DNA of 64,000 nucleotides from Tamarix chinensis (Eukaryota; Streptophyta; Magnoliopsida; Caryophyllales; Tamaricaceae): the NCBI GenBank assembly GCA_030549775.1, contig CM060174.1, forward strand, positions 44,186,707-44,250,706, written 5' to 3'. The position numbers were made by a program, and so were the translations under genes. Positions 47,301-60,795 of the stretch are shown one piece after another. The notes beneath the pieces were generated by a model, which worked only from the letters and a program-made list of their open reading frames with translations, had not been told where the DNA came from and searched no databases. Each line of letters opens with the position of its first letter. Position 1 is the first letter of the stretch.

Positions 47301-50300
47301 TCTAGTCATAATTATCATCAAAACAAAATGTTAATTCAAAGCTAATGGAAACCCTAAATAGATTTGGTATTCAAACCTCAAGCTTCACCATTCAAAATGC
47401 TAAACCCTTCATCCAAACCAAACATCACCTTAACCCTTCTATTCAAACTAAAACCTAACCCCAACCCTAAAATATGATATCATCCTCCATCTAAAACCTA
47501 ACATTCAAATATTATCATCATAAACACACCATTATCAAATACACATCTTAATTAACCTAACACATTTGAACCATCATCATCCTTCATCCACCATCACCAA
47601 ATTATAATTATTTTGGTTCAAAACATATTCAGCTCTAACTCACCTTATTTGAATGTTCTTACCATTTATTCATCATTTTTAATCCTTATTCTAATTATTA
47701 TCAACCCGATCGAACCATGTTCTCATCAATTTAAGAATCCCATCCTCCCACACACATCAATACCTCTTACATTAGATTACTAGTTTGCTTGATTATATTC
47801 CTATGTAGAAGATTTAATCTACCCTTATGTATTTTTGTTTATGGTTTTCGTTGATATTTTAGTCCCCATGTGTGTTTTGGTCTTGAAGGTACACCGGTTG
47901 ATAGGTGTTGGATTTCAAGTCAATTGGTTTGATGCTTCTTTTATGTTTGGGTCTTTGGTGAGACTAGTTGACTATTCTTAATGGAAAATTTGATTCGTTG
48001 TTTTAGGTTTCCTTTTTCATGTTCTATTTTAATTTTTATTATTAACTAATCATTTACAAAGTCTTCCAACAGTGTTGTATCATTATTGATAATGAAATGT
48101 TTGGGTTATGTTAACATTTTCCTTGTAAAACTTGATTCTTATGCTCATTAATTCACCTAAAATATATCAAAAGTGTTTTTTTTTTATGTATAATCACTCA
48201 TTTCCAAGTTAAATAGAAGTAGGGGAAGGGGCCAAATGAGTTCACCTGCCTATGCTTGTTTGTTTAAACTCTTCTTCTCTTACACCCTCATCATACTTGG
48301 TTATCCTTTTAATTCAAATGCTGCACAAAGTGACCCAAATCTCTCCCCTTTGTGATTAGTTGAGCATCAACCCTTTGCATTTTTATGCTCTTTTTTACTT
48401 AATTTTCTTAATTCTTGCATACTTAGCATTTTCCCTTGTTGCTCCCACTTGTCTCCTCATTCATTAGTTTTGGTTGTTGTTCTTCAACTTGATCTTGTGG
48501 CCCTATTTTTCAAGCCTCTCCTCTTGCTCTTTTTTGTTGTTTTCCTTGTTTTTCTTATCTTTTCCTCTTAACTAGCCTCTATTTATTTTTATTTACATAA
48601 AAAAAGTTTAGTTTTGTGATTAATTGTTGATTGTTGTCACCCTTGACTAAGCCTCTTTCCTCTCTTTTTGTGGCTTGTTCTTTTTCCCTTCATATTGTTT
48701 ATTTCTTAAATTTGTTATTATAATTTATTTTTCTAGTTTTTTTGTTTTAATTTTTTATTTTTAGATTTAATCTAATTAGTGTTTAAGGTTGGCTCAAAAA
48801 AGTCATACTTCTTGTATTTTTACTTGAGTTTTTGGTCTAGATAAATCTAATAAGCTCTTTAGATGGTAGAATGTATGGGTGTGAGCATTTTTGGTCTGTT
48901 ATTATTAGTATCATAATAGGGTTGGATTTTTATGAAAATTATGATTTCTTTGATATTATGAATAAGAGGTTGAGGATATGTATGAATTCGTATTTACATC
49001 TTTCAAACATGTGTGTTGTGGCATCCCTCATTTGTACTTATCATGTATATATTGAAGGCTAGTGAAATATTTGAGCATGATCATTTTTTTAATTTTAGAT
49101 TTGATATGGTGTTAAGTATGATAAATATTGTGTAATTTATTGTTCAGCAAGATTTTGATAGGTTTTAAAGTGCTAAGCATTCTTGTATATGTGTTTTAGT
49201 AGTGTAGACATTATATAGATAAGTCAAGAATTATTTATGGATGATTCACATGTTGGTTCATTTGCTTTGACCAAACTAACCAGCTAACTACTATGGGTAA
49301 AACCATTCAAGTGGTCTACTAGTAACTTAGTTTTGTCATTATTTTATAGGTTTAGTTGTAATGTCATGTTGGTTCGACCCTATTCTAGTTAAGTGGGTAG
49401 GAAGGAACTAGTCCATTGGTTAACAATAACCAATAAATTAGTTTCTCTATTATATGTGTTAGTTTCAATGTAAATAATTTAATTAGTTGAAGGAGGAACC
49501 AATCTTACTTTTTCACTATTTAAATACTTCAACTTTATATCCTAATATGTTGTTGTTTCTTTTCTCATAACAACCAACTAGTTTATGAGACCAACCAATT
49601 GGTCAAATGGAAAAAATTATTACTTTTCTTGTACTTAACTCTATACATTTACTAAAGGTTAGCTTCTACTTTGATGGGAACACTCGTTAAAATTGGTTTA
49701 GGAATTTTTGTTTTCTTGATAAGCTATTTAGTGTTAACCTTGAATAACTTATAATAATTTGGCTAAAGGGGATCATATTGATTTTGAGTTGAAATGATTT
49801 TTTCATCTATGGCAAGATGCTATCCCTAGGTCGTGATGACATTTATTGGCATGTTGTATTGTATCATAGTGTTATTTGGACAAATAATAATATTAAATTG
49901 GATCAAATAAAAATTACTTAAAGTGAAAGACTTGAGTATAGAAAAGGATCTCATACCTTGGTAAGCCATTGACTGCATAGTTAGACCTCTAGGCTAAATG
50001 GCTCATTTCTTTTCATAGGAATTCACATACCCTATAGGTGGTTGTGTATACATGAATTAAGTCTTATGAATTCTATGATTTGATGTTAAGAATTAAGTGG
50101 TTTATTATATATCACCTGATATCATATGACTTCTTTGATATGATATTAAGAAGTTAATGGCTTAATTTTTTAAATTGTTGTTTCACCCATAGCAATCATT
50201 GCTTGGATTAGAGGATCGTATACCACTCATGAAGTAATAATTCATGGAATTATAAATTGGTTATATGGATTACTAAGAAATTTCCTTAATAAATGGATTA

Positions 50301-51328
50301 GTGTTATCTTAGTAGTCGATGAGTTGTGTTAAAATTTTGGTTATTGCTAGCCTCATTAGGGTTTTGGTTGGTTATCATCTTATGTTGAACTATGAATGAA
50401 TGAGGTCCTTGTAATGTTTTAAATACATATGTATTCATGATTTGGAGCAGTAATCTTGTTTTTGTATGATTATTTACAATGTAACCATGTTACCTATTTG
50501 GAGATATTGTGATTTACTCATTACAAGGAAGTCATGCCTATACTATAACTTTTTAGATGATTATGTGTGCAATATTCAATGGTTAAAGGATTTTGAAGAG
50601 AGCTATCTAGAAAGTTAAGAAGATAGAAATAATGAGGGTCCTTAGTTTTTTGATCTATATATTTTGTATTATGGTATATGATTGGGATTAGTGTGTGGGT
50701 AAATTAGTGTTGCAAAATGATGTTTTCTTTTTTGTTAATTTTATTTTGGACTATAACATATGTGTTGTATTTGATTAGTGTTATTGTGCGAAGTTTGTAT
50801 TCTTTGTAAACCATATCTATATTATTATTTCTTCTTTTCACTACTATTTATTTTAAGTTGAAATGTTTAGGACTTAGAACTTTGATGTAGGAGCATATAA
50901 GGATTCTCAGGCAAATGAGGATTTGGGATTATTAATAACAGAGTCTATTACAATTCAAAGGAGATATTATGCATGGAAGTTAAACTTTCATGTCAAGGAA
51001 GACCTAGCAATCATTTTTGGGTAAATTAGGACTTTTGTTAGCTATTTCAATTTAATAATTAGCTACGATTATTTTTAATAATTTGTTGTTCGATTTGTGT
51101 ATCATATTAGTTAGAAATATGACTCTATTAGAGGTTAGTGTGGTAGTTATCCATGTGTGCATTAGCTTGGCTATCTTGGTGACCTAATTTGCAAAGTGTA
51201 GCTACCAATATATATACATATGTCGACACACTTGTAACATGAGATGAAGAATAGTTGAAACTTTTGAATAAAGTAACAAGTTATTACTTAGTTATTTCTC
51301 TCTTTTGAGTGAATTTATTCATAATAGT
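47301..51328. other. Repeat-rich AT sequence without a recognised gene
   Basis: It contains motifs of the 'GTTGATTGGTT / ACTAGTTGACTA' repeat (about 47890-47980 and 49255-49620) also seen at 25.4-28.9 kb and 53.56-53.72 kb. This suggests pieces of the same long-LTR family. No open frame longer than about 65 residues has recognisable content, and no boundaries are resolved. Confidence 0.4.
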
Positions 51329-52488
51329 TGATGAAACCACTAATACTCTTAGCAGACTTACCAAACAGAATATTAATAATCCTGTAAAAATAATTAAATG
51401 TCTTTGTGTTTCTACTTTGTAGGATAATCGAGCAAATTAACAAGTTGGCAATAAAAGCGGGAATAAAATCAAGATCTGTTGCTGTGAAGAGCTGTGGTCT
51501 ATTGTTGAGAAGATATATTCTAGCTTAATATTATTAGCAATAATAATGGCACTATTAGTTAATTAGCAATTTTGTTATTATTATTATTATCAATTAATTA
51601 TTTTATGATTATTATTTTATCTTGTAATTTGGGTGTTAAAGCGGCTAGCCAAAAATTCAGATCCAAACCCCATCTCTACTTTACCTAATCCTTCATTAGG
51701 CCATCTTCTAACTCTCCAAATCAAAATCCTTTATTCTTTTTACTACAAAAAAAAATCCCAAATAGCACATGACCAACCCTTAAAAGCCCAACCATACACC
51801 CTCTTCGCCGAACACTTGCCACCTTTAAAGCCCAAACCCAACCCTTCGGTGACCTGTCGCCTCCCTCCTTCGGTCGTCTCCCTCCTTCACATCCATCGAA
51901 CACTGCCTTCCCAAAATCACACCTTCTTCTTCACTCACCATCAATGGTGAATTTTCACCATTAATCCATTTCGTCCGCTCCTCCTTTGTGACTGTTGTTC
52001 CAACGTTTGACTCACAATTTTTTTAGCTAGTTGTTGCCCTATATAAAGCCCTCGATTTGATGTAAAGGCACACAACTTTCAACCAGATTTTTTTTCATGT
52101 TATGAAACAAATCTTTTATCTTGATTATTATCACGACTTGTGTCGTTTAGTGTTGGGATTCCGGCAACCCCAGTTATTCTCCAGTTGGAGGATTTAGATT
52201 GGGAAGTTCTGATCACCCTATCCTTATTTTGCGTTCAATTTTTGTTGAATATTGTTGAGTTTGTTTTTGAATCCTGATTGGGACTCGATCAAGAGTACTT
52301 GGAGAAATCTTAGACAAATCCATTGAATGTTTTTTTGTAAAAATATTAACAGATTCATTCTTGTTGAATGTTGTTTGAAGATTTATAGATTCTTTAAATC
52401 CTAGTTGATTCTTGCTTGAAGATTCACATTCCTTTCCTTAATCTTAAAATCCTTTGATTTAGATCTTAGATTTTGAAGATCCACATCA
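51329..52488 (+). mobile_element. CRM-like LTR, plus strand, with decayed PBS
   Basis: It starts TGATGAAACC and ends CCACATCA. The first ~300 bases align by eye with the minus-strand reading of the LTRs at 56546-61706 (AATACTCTTAGCA, TTTGTAGGATA, TTATTAGCAATAATAATGGC). So do later blocks (CTATATAAAGC TATA box at ~52040; GGATTCCGGCAACC; GGAGGATTTAG). The last ~250 bases differ and end like the LTR at 45620. The bases after it (CCCTTGATATAAGG) look like an eroded primer-binding site, so this may be a 5' LTR whose internal part is lost. Confidence 0.7.
52040..52048 (+). promoter_or_regulatory. TATA box of the CRM-like LTR
   Basis: CCTATATAAAGCCC, at the same relative place as CATATAAAGC in the homologous LTRs at 56.8 and 61.0 kb. 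Confidence 0.6.
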
Positions 52489-52536
52489 CCCTTGATATAA
52501 GGATAGTAGGAACATCAAACATATGCTAGGTTTGGT

Positions 52537-53363
52537 AGTAACACCTATTATTTTTTTTATTACACCTCCATATAACAAAACTTTTTAAGTAGTAAAAGCA
52601 AGGTTGTTAAGATCAACCCAAACATTTCATGTATTCACTTAATAAATTTAACACTCTTTTATACCAAATAACATTTAGCTAGATAAAATTTCTAAAATTA
52701 ATGTAAAATGACCAAATTGCACTTAATTACTTAAAATGACCCAAATATTGAAAAAATCATAATTGAACCTAAACAATTCCAAACACTAATACATTATTTA
52801 TCGACATTTAAATAAAATATCCAAAAAAGACAAGGGTCCTTTAACTTTTCTCAAGAATAAACTAAAATAAAAAAATTCACCCCATGACTCATTATAACCT
52901 AAAGTTTCTCAAAATTGAACTTATACCGAAGGACACCAAAATGCACATAAACTTATACAATTTATTAGACACCTCAAGGCATAATTAACACAAATTAACT
53001 CCACCAAAAATCTCATTAAAGGCTAAAAGGACAAAAATTATTTAATGGGTAAACATATTAAAATTAGTCAACTTCATGACATTCTCCATAATGTTTAATG
53101 ACATGTTGACATACATGAAAAATTGCTTACTAAAAATATATTCAAGCATAATAATAAGGCAGACAAAAAATACATAAATCCCTAGCAGAACCTAACATGG
53201 CATTATTCTATTTTTATTAGAAAACTTAGAAATCCCATTGTAACATTTGAAAATAATCCCTTAAAAATAAAAATCATGATTTAATGAAAATAATCACGGT
53301 ACATAGAAAATTATACAACAAGTTACACATAATTCCTTATTTGGAAAAGTAGGAAATGTTACA
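52537..53363 (-). repeat. LTR-like fragment with AGTAACACC and GTTACA ends
   Basis: The left end AGTAACACCTATT plus downstream CTTTTTAAGTAGTAAAAGCA resembles the reverse complement of long-LTR ends (TACTGAAAAATT, GGGTGTTACA). The right end is GGAAATGTTACA at 53363. No target duplication was found, so this is a tentative short or deleted relative. Confidence 0.3.
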
Positions 53364-54864
53364 ATAATACCCTACTTTTCACAACATATGATGTATGTTA
53401 CTTTATTTATTTAATGATGATTTGATCATAATTAATGAAGGTTCAAATGTTTGTTTCATTGTGATTTTAGTGTTTTTAATTAAGGTTTCTACATGATTTG
53501 GTTTGGATTTTATAAAAGGTTTAATAGAGGTTTAATTTTTAGGATTCTTGGTTTCTACATAAACCAATCAACTGTTAGAATATACCACTTGATTAGTTCA
53601 TCTATTTCATGTTTTCTTGGTATAAAAGAACTAGTCCACTAGGTATAAAAGACTAGTTAGTTGTTTCAACAAGTCGGCTAGTTTCATTAGACAAGCTAAC
53701 TAGTTTACTTGACTTGTTTAATTTTGTGCTTGATTTTAATTCTAATATTTTCTAAATGGTCTCTTTACTTACTAATTATGATTTTGAGAGTTTTAAAATC
53801 ATATATAGGATTTTTATCACACTTTATTTGAATTTTAAATTACTAAAAACAAAGTTGGGACCAAATCTACACAAATTTTATTTGATGGCTTCATTCTCCT
53901 TTTTTATTCTTTTTCCTCTATCAAATAATCAAATTTTCATGCAATTTGCATGCAGGATTTTCTGCTAAGGTTCTAATTCAACTTCTAGCTCTCTTTTATC
54001 TTCTTTTTCCTTTCTTTAACAAGCTAAATTAACCCTGGGCATCATGGAACCTCTTATACTCACCATTTTATATTAGGTGCATTTGCTTAGGGATGAAACT
54101 TGTCCCTATAATTGCATCTCTACTAATTTGCTTAGGGTTGGAGAAGAGCATTTTGTAGTTATTAACCCCTTGAACTACTTATTATATCAAAACATTAACC
54201 GTTTTTTTCTTTTTTTTTCCCTATTCTTCTATCTAATTATACCTCTTCTCTACACCACCAAGCTTTCTCCCATCTATAACTCCCACTTCTACTCTCTTTT
54301 TCCCTTCCTTTGTTTGTAAAACCTCAAAAGTTTTATATAAACTTAATGTTAGATGAATAATATCCTAACCTTCTTCCCAATCCTTTATGACTAAATATAA
54401 AATTTTGATTTATTCATAATTAAACATTAAATGATCAAATTTACACAAATATATACACTAAATAATTTAGGGAGCATATATGATCCTACTTAGGTTCTTC
54501 ATAAAAGTTTATAATAAAATAAAATCATTCTTTCCTAACTTCATTAATCTTGACTTGATCATATTGACCTCAATTATTAGTGAGATAGACCCAAAAAAAT
54601 AAAATGTATCATGTTAGTATTAAACTATATAGGTTAATCAATCTAATTACTAGCCATAATTAATATATAAATTAAAAAAAGTAAATACTTACTTCTCCTT
54701 ACCCTCTTTAATGTTTGTAAATGATTTCCTTTGTGTATCTTATGATGTAGTATCTACAACTAATTTCATCCTTTTTTTTGGACATTGAAAAAATATATTA
54801 ACTTATCTTATAAGTTTCATGATAAATATTAGAAATTAAATGAAAAGTACTTAAATTATATAAC
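53364..54864. other. AT-rich sequence without a recognised gene
   Basis: A fragment of the 'ACCAATCAACTG / CTAGTTAGTTG' repeat lies at 53560-53720. No coding sequence is supported. Confidence 0.4.
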
Positions 54865-56540
54865 CACTACAAACCTAAAATTTGAGCTAGGTCATATGGG
54901 TTGGTTGTGCCCTTCCTCTCTTTTATGGCTCAAGATATTACGTGAATGCACTAATTGATGTAGTATCCAAATGTATATTTTTATATAAATGATTCTAATA
55001 TGTCTTGTATAGAAAAATATTTACCGCTCAATAACCAGTCTTGGATCTAAACCAATATATACTCCTTAAAGAAGGTTGTAGTGCCACTAGTATCTAATGT
55101 TTGTGAAAGAAAAATGTAGCAAAAACTAAGCCATGTAGAGGACTATTCGTCATGTCAACTACATATAGAACATGACCCAAATTATCATTTTATTAGATAT
55201 CATGTTTGAATGTAAAATCTATAAACATCATACCCATCCATAACATCATGTAAGAAATTTTCTTTCAAGAACTTATAACCATTAAAGAATAAATTACATA
55301 TTTGGTATTAAAATAGTGCTTTATGCTAGGCAATAAAATAAATTTAATCATGAAAAGATTAAATGTACATCATATATGTTGTTATATGTTGACATTATAA
55401 CATCCATGTAACAAGTGTTTAAGATCCTCTACCCTAATCAAGAGATCCAGATCAACTATTTTCATGTGCAAATCAGATTGAAAAATATCCTTAACAGAGT
55501 TGACAAAACTAGAGATAGTGTCGCTTCCATATACATCCTAAATTAAGGTTTTAGGTATCGATGCTTGATTATATTTTTAACCAAGTCTTTTTAGGATTAC
55601 TCATACTCCATACCCTTTCTTTCCATCTTGTTAGGGATTCCAAAGATAATATAGCCACCCTAAGTGTGAAATAATTGAAAATATAATTATTAGAATGTAT
55701 ATTTATACTACCACTAAAAAAGAATGTAACCTATAATTGAAATTTTTTGGGGTATAATATCCTTGACAATGAGAAGGTTACTCAACCATCCAACAAACTA
55801 ATAAGTAAAGTGAGGGAATATCCATATCCACCAAAATCAAGATTATACGCTGCACCCTCTTAGCATCGATCCATCGCATGCTATGGTGAGATATTATGAT
55901 TTGAGACCTAAAAATTATTAAACCATAATGATTGATTAAGAAGGATTGAATTTGACTCGACGAAGGTGATAGAATTGGAAAACATGCCCATCTTCTATAG
56001 CTGTCAATTTATAGCGATACTAACCCTATGATGGTCAAACAATTTAACTTATGACCACAAAGACAAATATATATTATATTCTATAAAGAAATTTCTTCAA
56101 ATTGAAGTGGAGTAAAGTATAGTATAGTGTATTTTATTACCTCATGAATTTTCAGAAAAGGTGTAAGAAAACTTGATATCTAGGGTCCAATTGTAAATTA
56201 TGAAAATGATGACATATTATCCAATCATCTAAGGATTACCTCATTTGAATCCCTTAATGCCACCAGTTCTTCCAACATCAACATTTATTTATCCTTCAAT
56301 TTTCAAAATCCTTAGATAGGTTAAACTCATAATTATATGTTCTAAATCAAACACAATGCTCTAGATTGCCTCACACATGTGTATAAAGGTCATTTGGGCC
56401 TTCTTCATCAAACACACCAGTAGGATATCCTTTTTCTGAAAACCACCTATTATAAGTGAAATAGTTAGGGATAAGAAACTGTATTAAACTAGTTAAAGAG
56501 AAATAATTTTATTCTTATAATTTTCTCAATCATCTATTAA
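54865..56540 (-). mobile_element. Possible CACTA-element segment left of the nested retroelement
   Basis: CACTACAAACC at 54865 resembles a CACTA terminal repeat. Minus-strand CACTA transposase remnants lie at 63.1-64.0 kb on the other side of the nested CRM-like element. Open frames in between are absent or unrecognised. The link between this end and the transposase is an inference. Confidence 0.25.
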
Positions 56541-56545
56541 GATAG
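56541..56545. repeat. Target-site duplication GATAG, left copy
   Basis: GATAG directly precedes the LTR terminus TGAAACG and recurs exactly at 61707-61711. Confidence 0.9.
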
Positions 56546-57460
56546 TGAAACGAACCCCCAAATGGGGTTTGAGAAAAATGTAATAACAGTTGCAATAACA
56601 ACCAAACAGAGATGGGGTTAGGGTGATTAGGACTGCCGACCTAAATCCTCCAAACAGAGAATAACAGGTTTGTCGGAATCCCGATAACAAATGATACACA
56701 TCTTAAGAATTAAGTATAAAGCTTTATTTCACAAACTGAAATATTAGTCGAGTAAGTGTTGCTTTTTACATCAAGATGAAAGCTTTATATGGGGTAGCAA
56801 CTAGCCAAGAATTAATGGGAGTCGAATGTTGGACAATGGTCGAGAAGGAGGAGCGGTAGGGTAGATTAATGGTGGAAATTCACCATTGATGGTGAGCGAA
56901 GAAGAAGGCAGTAATCTGGGGTGTAGTAAACGGTGGAGGGGGATGATCGAAGGAAGGAGAAGACTCAGTTGAGAATGAAGGAGCGGTTTTAAGGCTGCGT
57001 TTGACCTGATGGGAATGTGTAAGGTTTGGGCCTTGGGTTATTAATTTTGTCCACTTCTTTTTTGGGCTTGGGTTGTGGTAAGATTAAAGGCTGATTTGGG
57101 GAATTGAAGGTGGCTTAATGATGGTTTAGGCAAGTCCTAATTTGACTAGCTACTTAAGAAGCCTTTTACAAGATCATAAAATAAATAAATAAATAAAACA
57201 AAATAATAATAAAATTTTGCTAATTGGCTAACAAAGCCATTATTATTGCTAATAATCTTAAAACTTGAATATTTCTTCTCAGCAACAGAATCCCGTTTCT
57301 TTATAGCAATAGTCTTGGATCCTTATCCCCACTTTCTTGGTTAATTTGTTAATTTGCTTGACTATCCTACAAAATAAAAATACAAAGATAATTAATTATT
57401 TTTAAAGGATTATTGATGTTCTGCTTGGGAAGGGTGCTAAGAGTATTTGGGGTTTCATCT
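56546..57460 (-). repeat. 3' LTR of the CRM-like element
   Basis: On the plus strand it runs from TGAAACGAACCCCC to GGGGTTTCATCT; on the minus strand it begins (T/A)GATGAAACCCC and ends GTTCGTTTCA. A TATA box (CATATAAAGC) is at about 56797-56788 on the minus strand. The pol frame continues into this LTR, ending at 57367. Confidence 0.9.
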
Positions 57461-58190
57461 TCCTCCCGTTCTTGAAAAGGTTTCATCACCGAAACCGAAC
57501 CTGCATCATAAAAGGGAGATAGGTTAGAAATATTAAAAGTGTCACTTATATTGCCATATTTTCCCAAAAGATCGATCTTGTAAGCATTATCATTAATGCA
57601 TTCCAAGATGGTAAAGGGACCGTTGCCTCTATGTGCGAGTTTGGATTTCCTTTGGGTAAGAAACCTTTCTTTTCGTAAATGGACCCACACAAGATCTCCT
57701 GGAGTGAATATAATCTTTTTGCGGTGTTTTTTTTTCTGCGCTTGCCATCTGATGATTGCGTTGGTTTTTTTGTTTCTCCACTGACTCGTGTAACGATCTT
57801 ATGGATTGTGCCCTACTTTCTACATCAAAGTTATTATAATCAGTTATTAGTAAAGGAATAAGAACAAGCGGTGAGAGAGGGTTAAATTCGTAGACAATTT
57901 CAAATGGAGTCCTCTTGGTGGTGGAGTGGATGGTTTGATTGTATGTGAACTCCACATGTGGTAGGTGGGATTCCCAATGCTTAATGTTATTATCCAGGAT
58001 AGCTCGAAGCATGTTACCAAGAGTGAGATTTACCACTACAGTCTGACCGTCAGTCTGGGGATGGCATGTAGTAGAAAATAGTAACTTTGATCCTAATTAT
58101 CCCCATAAGACCCGCCAGAAGTGGCTAAGAAATTTGACATCCCTGTCGGATACGATGGTGCGTGGCACACCATGCAAGTGCACATTATCA
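57367..58190 (-). pseudogene. Integrase C-terminal half of the CRM-like element
   Basis: The minus strand reads [20 protein letters not shown] (near 58185-58120), CHPQTDGQT, TLGNMLRAILDNNIKHWESH, LPHVEFTYN and PFEIVYEFNPLSPL (58036-57830). Then VWVHLRKERF-like, HRGNGPFTILECINDNAYKI and DTFNISNLSPFYD (57690-57500) follow, with an acidic tail EREEDET inside the LTR. This is the RNase-H-fold core end and the GPF/C-terminal region typical of CRM-type gypsy integrases. The core's first catalytic Asp region and the HHCC domain are missing. Frame breaks occur near 58090 and 57690. Confidence 0.85.
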
Positions 58191-58770
58191 GGTACAAAGT
58201 CAAGCAAAGTGAAGTCACTATGATAACACTCCTTACGCATGAACATATAGATGGGTAACTTAGTGGAAATGGCATAAGAGATGTCCCTTTTTCGGGTGAA
58301 GAAGTTATGTAGTGGCTTATTCTGGCCTTCCGTGTTGGGTTTTGAGATCTTTTTTACCTCCTCCCTCATGATTTTGAATTTGGCTTGTAGTTTGAGTTGA
58401 TCATCATGGATTTGCTTGGGTGATAATGGCATTAGAGTAATCTTTTTTTCATCCTTGACAAGAGAGTAGCTATTTTTATACCCATCATGCGTTACTGTCC
58501 TGTCAAACTTCCATGGTCTCCCAAGTAAGACTTGACTAGTGTGCATGGGGATGAAATCACATAATACCTTATCCGTATATTTCCCAATCTGGATTGCAAG
58601 TAATACTTGCTTGTGGAACTTTACCTCATCGGTGTCATTTAGCCATTATAGTTTGTAGGGTCGAGGGTGTTTTGTGGCCGTCAGCCCTAATTTGGTAATA
58701 AGGCTAGCACTTGTGGTCATAACACAGCTACCGCTATCAATAATCAAAGTACATAATTTGTCACTAATTC
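58191..58770 (-). pseudogene. Protease and linker of the CRM-like element
   Basis: The minus strand reads LIIDSGSCVMTTSASLITKL at 58755-58695, so the protease D-S-G catalytic motif is intact. Then come [20 protein letters not shown] (about 58555-58500), [20 protein letters not shown] and a linker ending [14 protein letters not shown]. The reading then enters integrase without RT, so the deletion joint lies near 58190 after DFVPDN. Confidence 0.8.
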
Positions 58771-59950
58771 AACATCTGGTATGGAAGATATTTTCACATT
58801 GTATTCGATCGTCATCAATTTTTGCGTGTATGTTCAGAGCATGTCGTACGATGAGTAGTTCTCCTTCGGAAGCATATACCTCATCATGATCAGGATCATT
58901 ATCATCATAGGGGTTAACAAGAGTAGGGGAGTGATCAACAAGCTCATCATCCTCGGAATCAACCTCTCCTGTTGGCCAAACCCGCATCACCTTCCTATTG
59001 GGACATTCAGATGCGATATGACCATGCCCCAGGCATTTCAAGCATTTGATGTTTCTTGAATGTCCAATGTTAGAACTACCACTTGCATGTCCCTTACCCT
59101 TTTCCTTAAAAGCGTTTACTTTATTATCGAATTAAAATCTTGGTCTTTCTTCATTTTTAGGAGGTTGTTTCCAATTAGGATTTTTAGAAAAGACGGGTTG
59201 AAAGTTGGACTGGGGCTTAAAAGTTCTAGCCTTTTTGATTTTTTTTTTCAATTTTGATGGCTAAGTTAACCATTTCCTCAATATCCACATAGTCCTGGAG
59301 TTCAAGTTTATCAGCTATTTCTTTGTTAAGCCCACTAAGGAACCTAGCCATGGTCACCTTCCTATCTTCTATTATATTGGCCTGAATCATTATAATTTCC
59401 ATTTCTTTATAATATTTGTCAACACTTTTAGAGCCCTGAATGAGATTTTGTAGTTTCTAGTAGAGTTCTCAATAGTAATAGCTAGGTACAGTCCTGCATC
59501 GTAATAGTCCCTTGAACTTGTTCCAATCCCTTACTGGCCTTTCATGATTTCGGCGCCTATTAGTAACTAGTTGATCCCACTAATTGATAGCATAATCGGT
59601 AAATTCAACAATGGCTAGTTTAATCTTTTTTTCATCCGAGTAATTGTGGTAGTCAAAGTATGCGTCAGGATCGTTTTTACCACTAAATGTTGGGATTGTT
59701 AATTTGATATTGTTTAAGTTTCGGTCCTCCCATTCGTATCGCCTTGGATTTCGGCGAGGCCAATGTCCCATCCTAGCATGTTCTTGGACTGATAATCCAT
59801 CGGACGTGAAAATATCAGGTTTGGGGTGGAAGTTCCTTGGATGTCTGTTTGGTGGGGGGGTTTGGATGGGTTCAGTTGTATTGTTAATTTTTTGTTCGAT
59901 CCGATCCAATCTTTTTATTAGGATACATAGTTGAGCGGAAATAGGGTTTG
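58771..59950 (-). pseudogene. Gag of the CRM-like element
   Basis: The minus strand frame at 59909-59580 contains HARMGHWPRRNPRRYEWEDR and KLTIPTFSGKNDPDAYFDYH, then EEKKIKLA-like FTDYA. These match the gag start of CRM-type elements ('PxFxGxxDPxAYLxWE', 'FxDYAxxWW'). After a broken stretch, 59041-58900 holds the knuckle CLGHGHIASECPNRK and an acidic region SEDDELVDH. Stops and a shortened capsid region show it is inactive. Confidence 0.8.
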
Positions 59951-60540
59951 AATTACTATCGTATCTTTCGACACATGTCCTGACAATGCATGTCCGGTTT
60001 GTGAATTCATTTTAATCTGGTAACGATTGGAATCTCTTTAAGCAGTGAGTGATTAGAATGTTGGGCTTTTAGCCTATGACTTTTCGATAGGATGGGATTT
60101 TTGAGCTGGTGGCTTAGACGAAATAGACTTTCGAATCGCCGCCTAATACCCGATCGCCTGCCCCAATTATGGATACCAAATTAATTTTGGTATCAAGTTT
60201 GGATCACTAGGGGAAAGGGTACTTAATGAACTCAGGAAAATAGATTTTTTTACAGGGAAAGAAAAATTATATTAAACACAATTAGCAAAGATTAACTACT
60301 CGACATATAGACTAACCAAACAGGGTACTATCTAATTCAGGCATATGAGGGCTTTGTCTGGAGAAGAAAGAAAAACACCAACTTTCAAAACTATAAACTC
60401 AAAACAGCAGGAGAATGCAGATTCAAGGTTAATTCAATCGACTCAGATTGGAGATCGGCATGACTAACTCACAATGGAAGCACCAGAAAAATGAACGAAA
60501 GAAAATTTATGAAATCGATATGAATGACTCAAAATAGGAA

Positions 60541-60706
60541 TACAAGAAATCAAAGACAGAAAAATTAAAAACACGAAATTGATACTAGAAATCAAAGATA
60601 GAAAAATTGAAAACATGAAATCGATACAGGAAATCAAAGACAGAAAATTAAAAACACAAAATTGATACTAGAAATCAAAGACAGAAAATTAAAAACATGA
60701 AATCGA
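60541..60706 (-). repeat. Four tandem 41-42 bp repeats in the 5' leader
   Basis: Copies start at 60541, 60583, 60625 and 60666. Each reads GAAATCAAAGA(C/T)AGAAAA followed by ATTxAAAACAxxAAATxGA. They lie between gag and the primer-binding site. Confidence 0.9.
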
Positions 60707-60780
60707 CACTAACACAACCCTAGATCCGAATGGGTTCAATTAATAGAAAAATTAAACCAGTGATGAGCGAAGTAGATTGA

Positions 60781-60793
60781 TGCTCTGATACCA
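60781..60793 (-). other. Primer-binding site of the CRM-like element
   Basis: The plus strand TGCTCTGATACCA is the reverse complement of TGGTATCAGAGCA, the tRNA-iMet primer site. It is two bases from the LTR at 60796. Confidence 0.9.
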
Positions 60794-60795
60794 GC

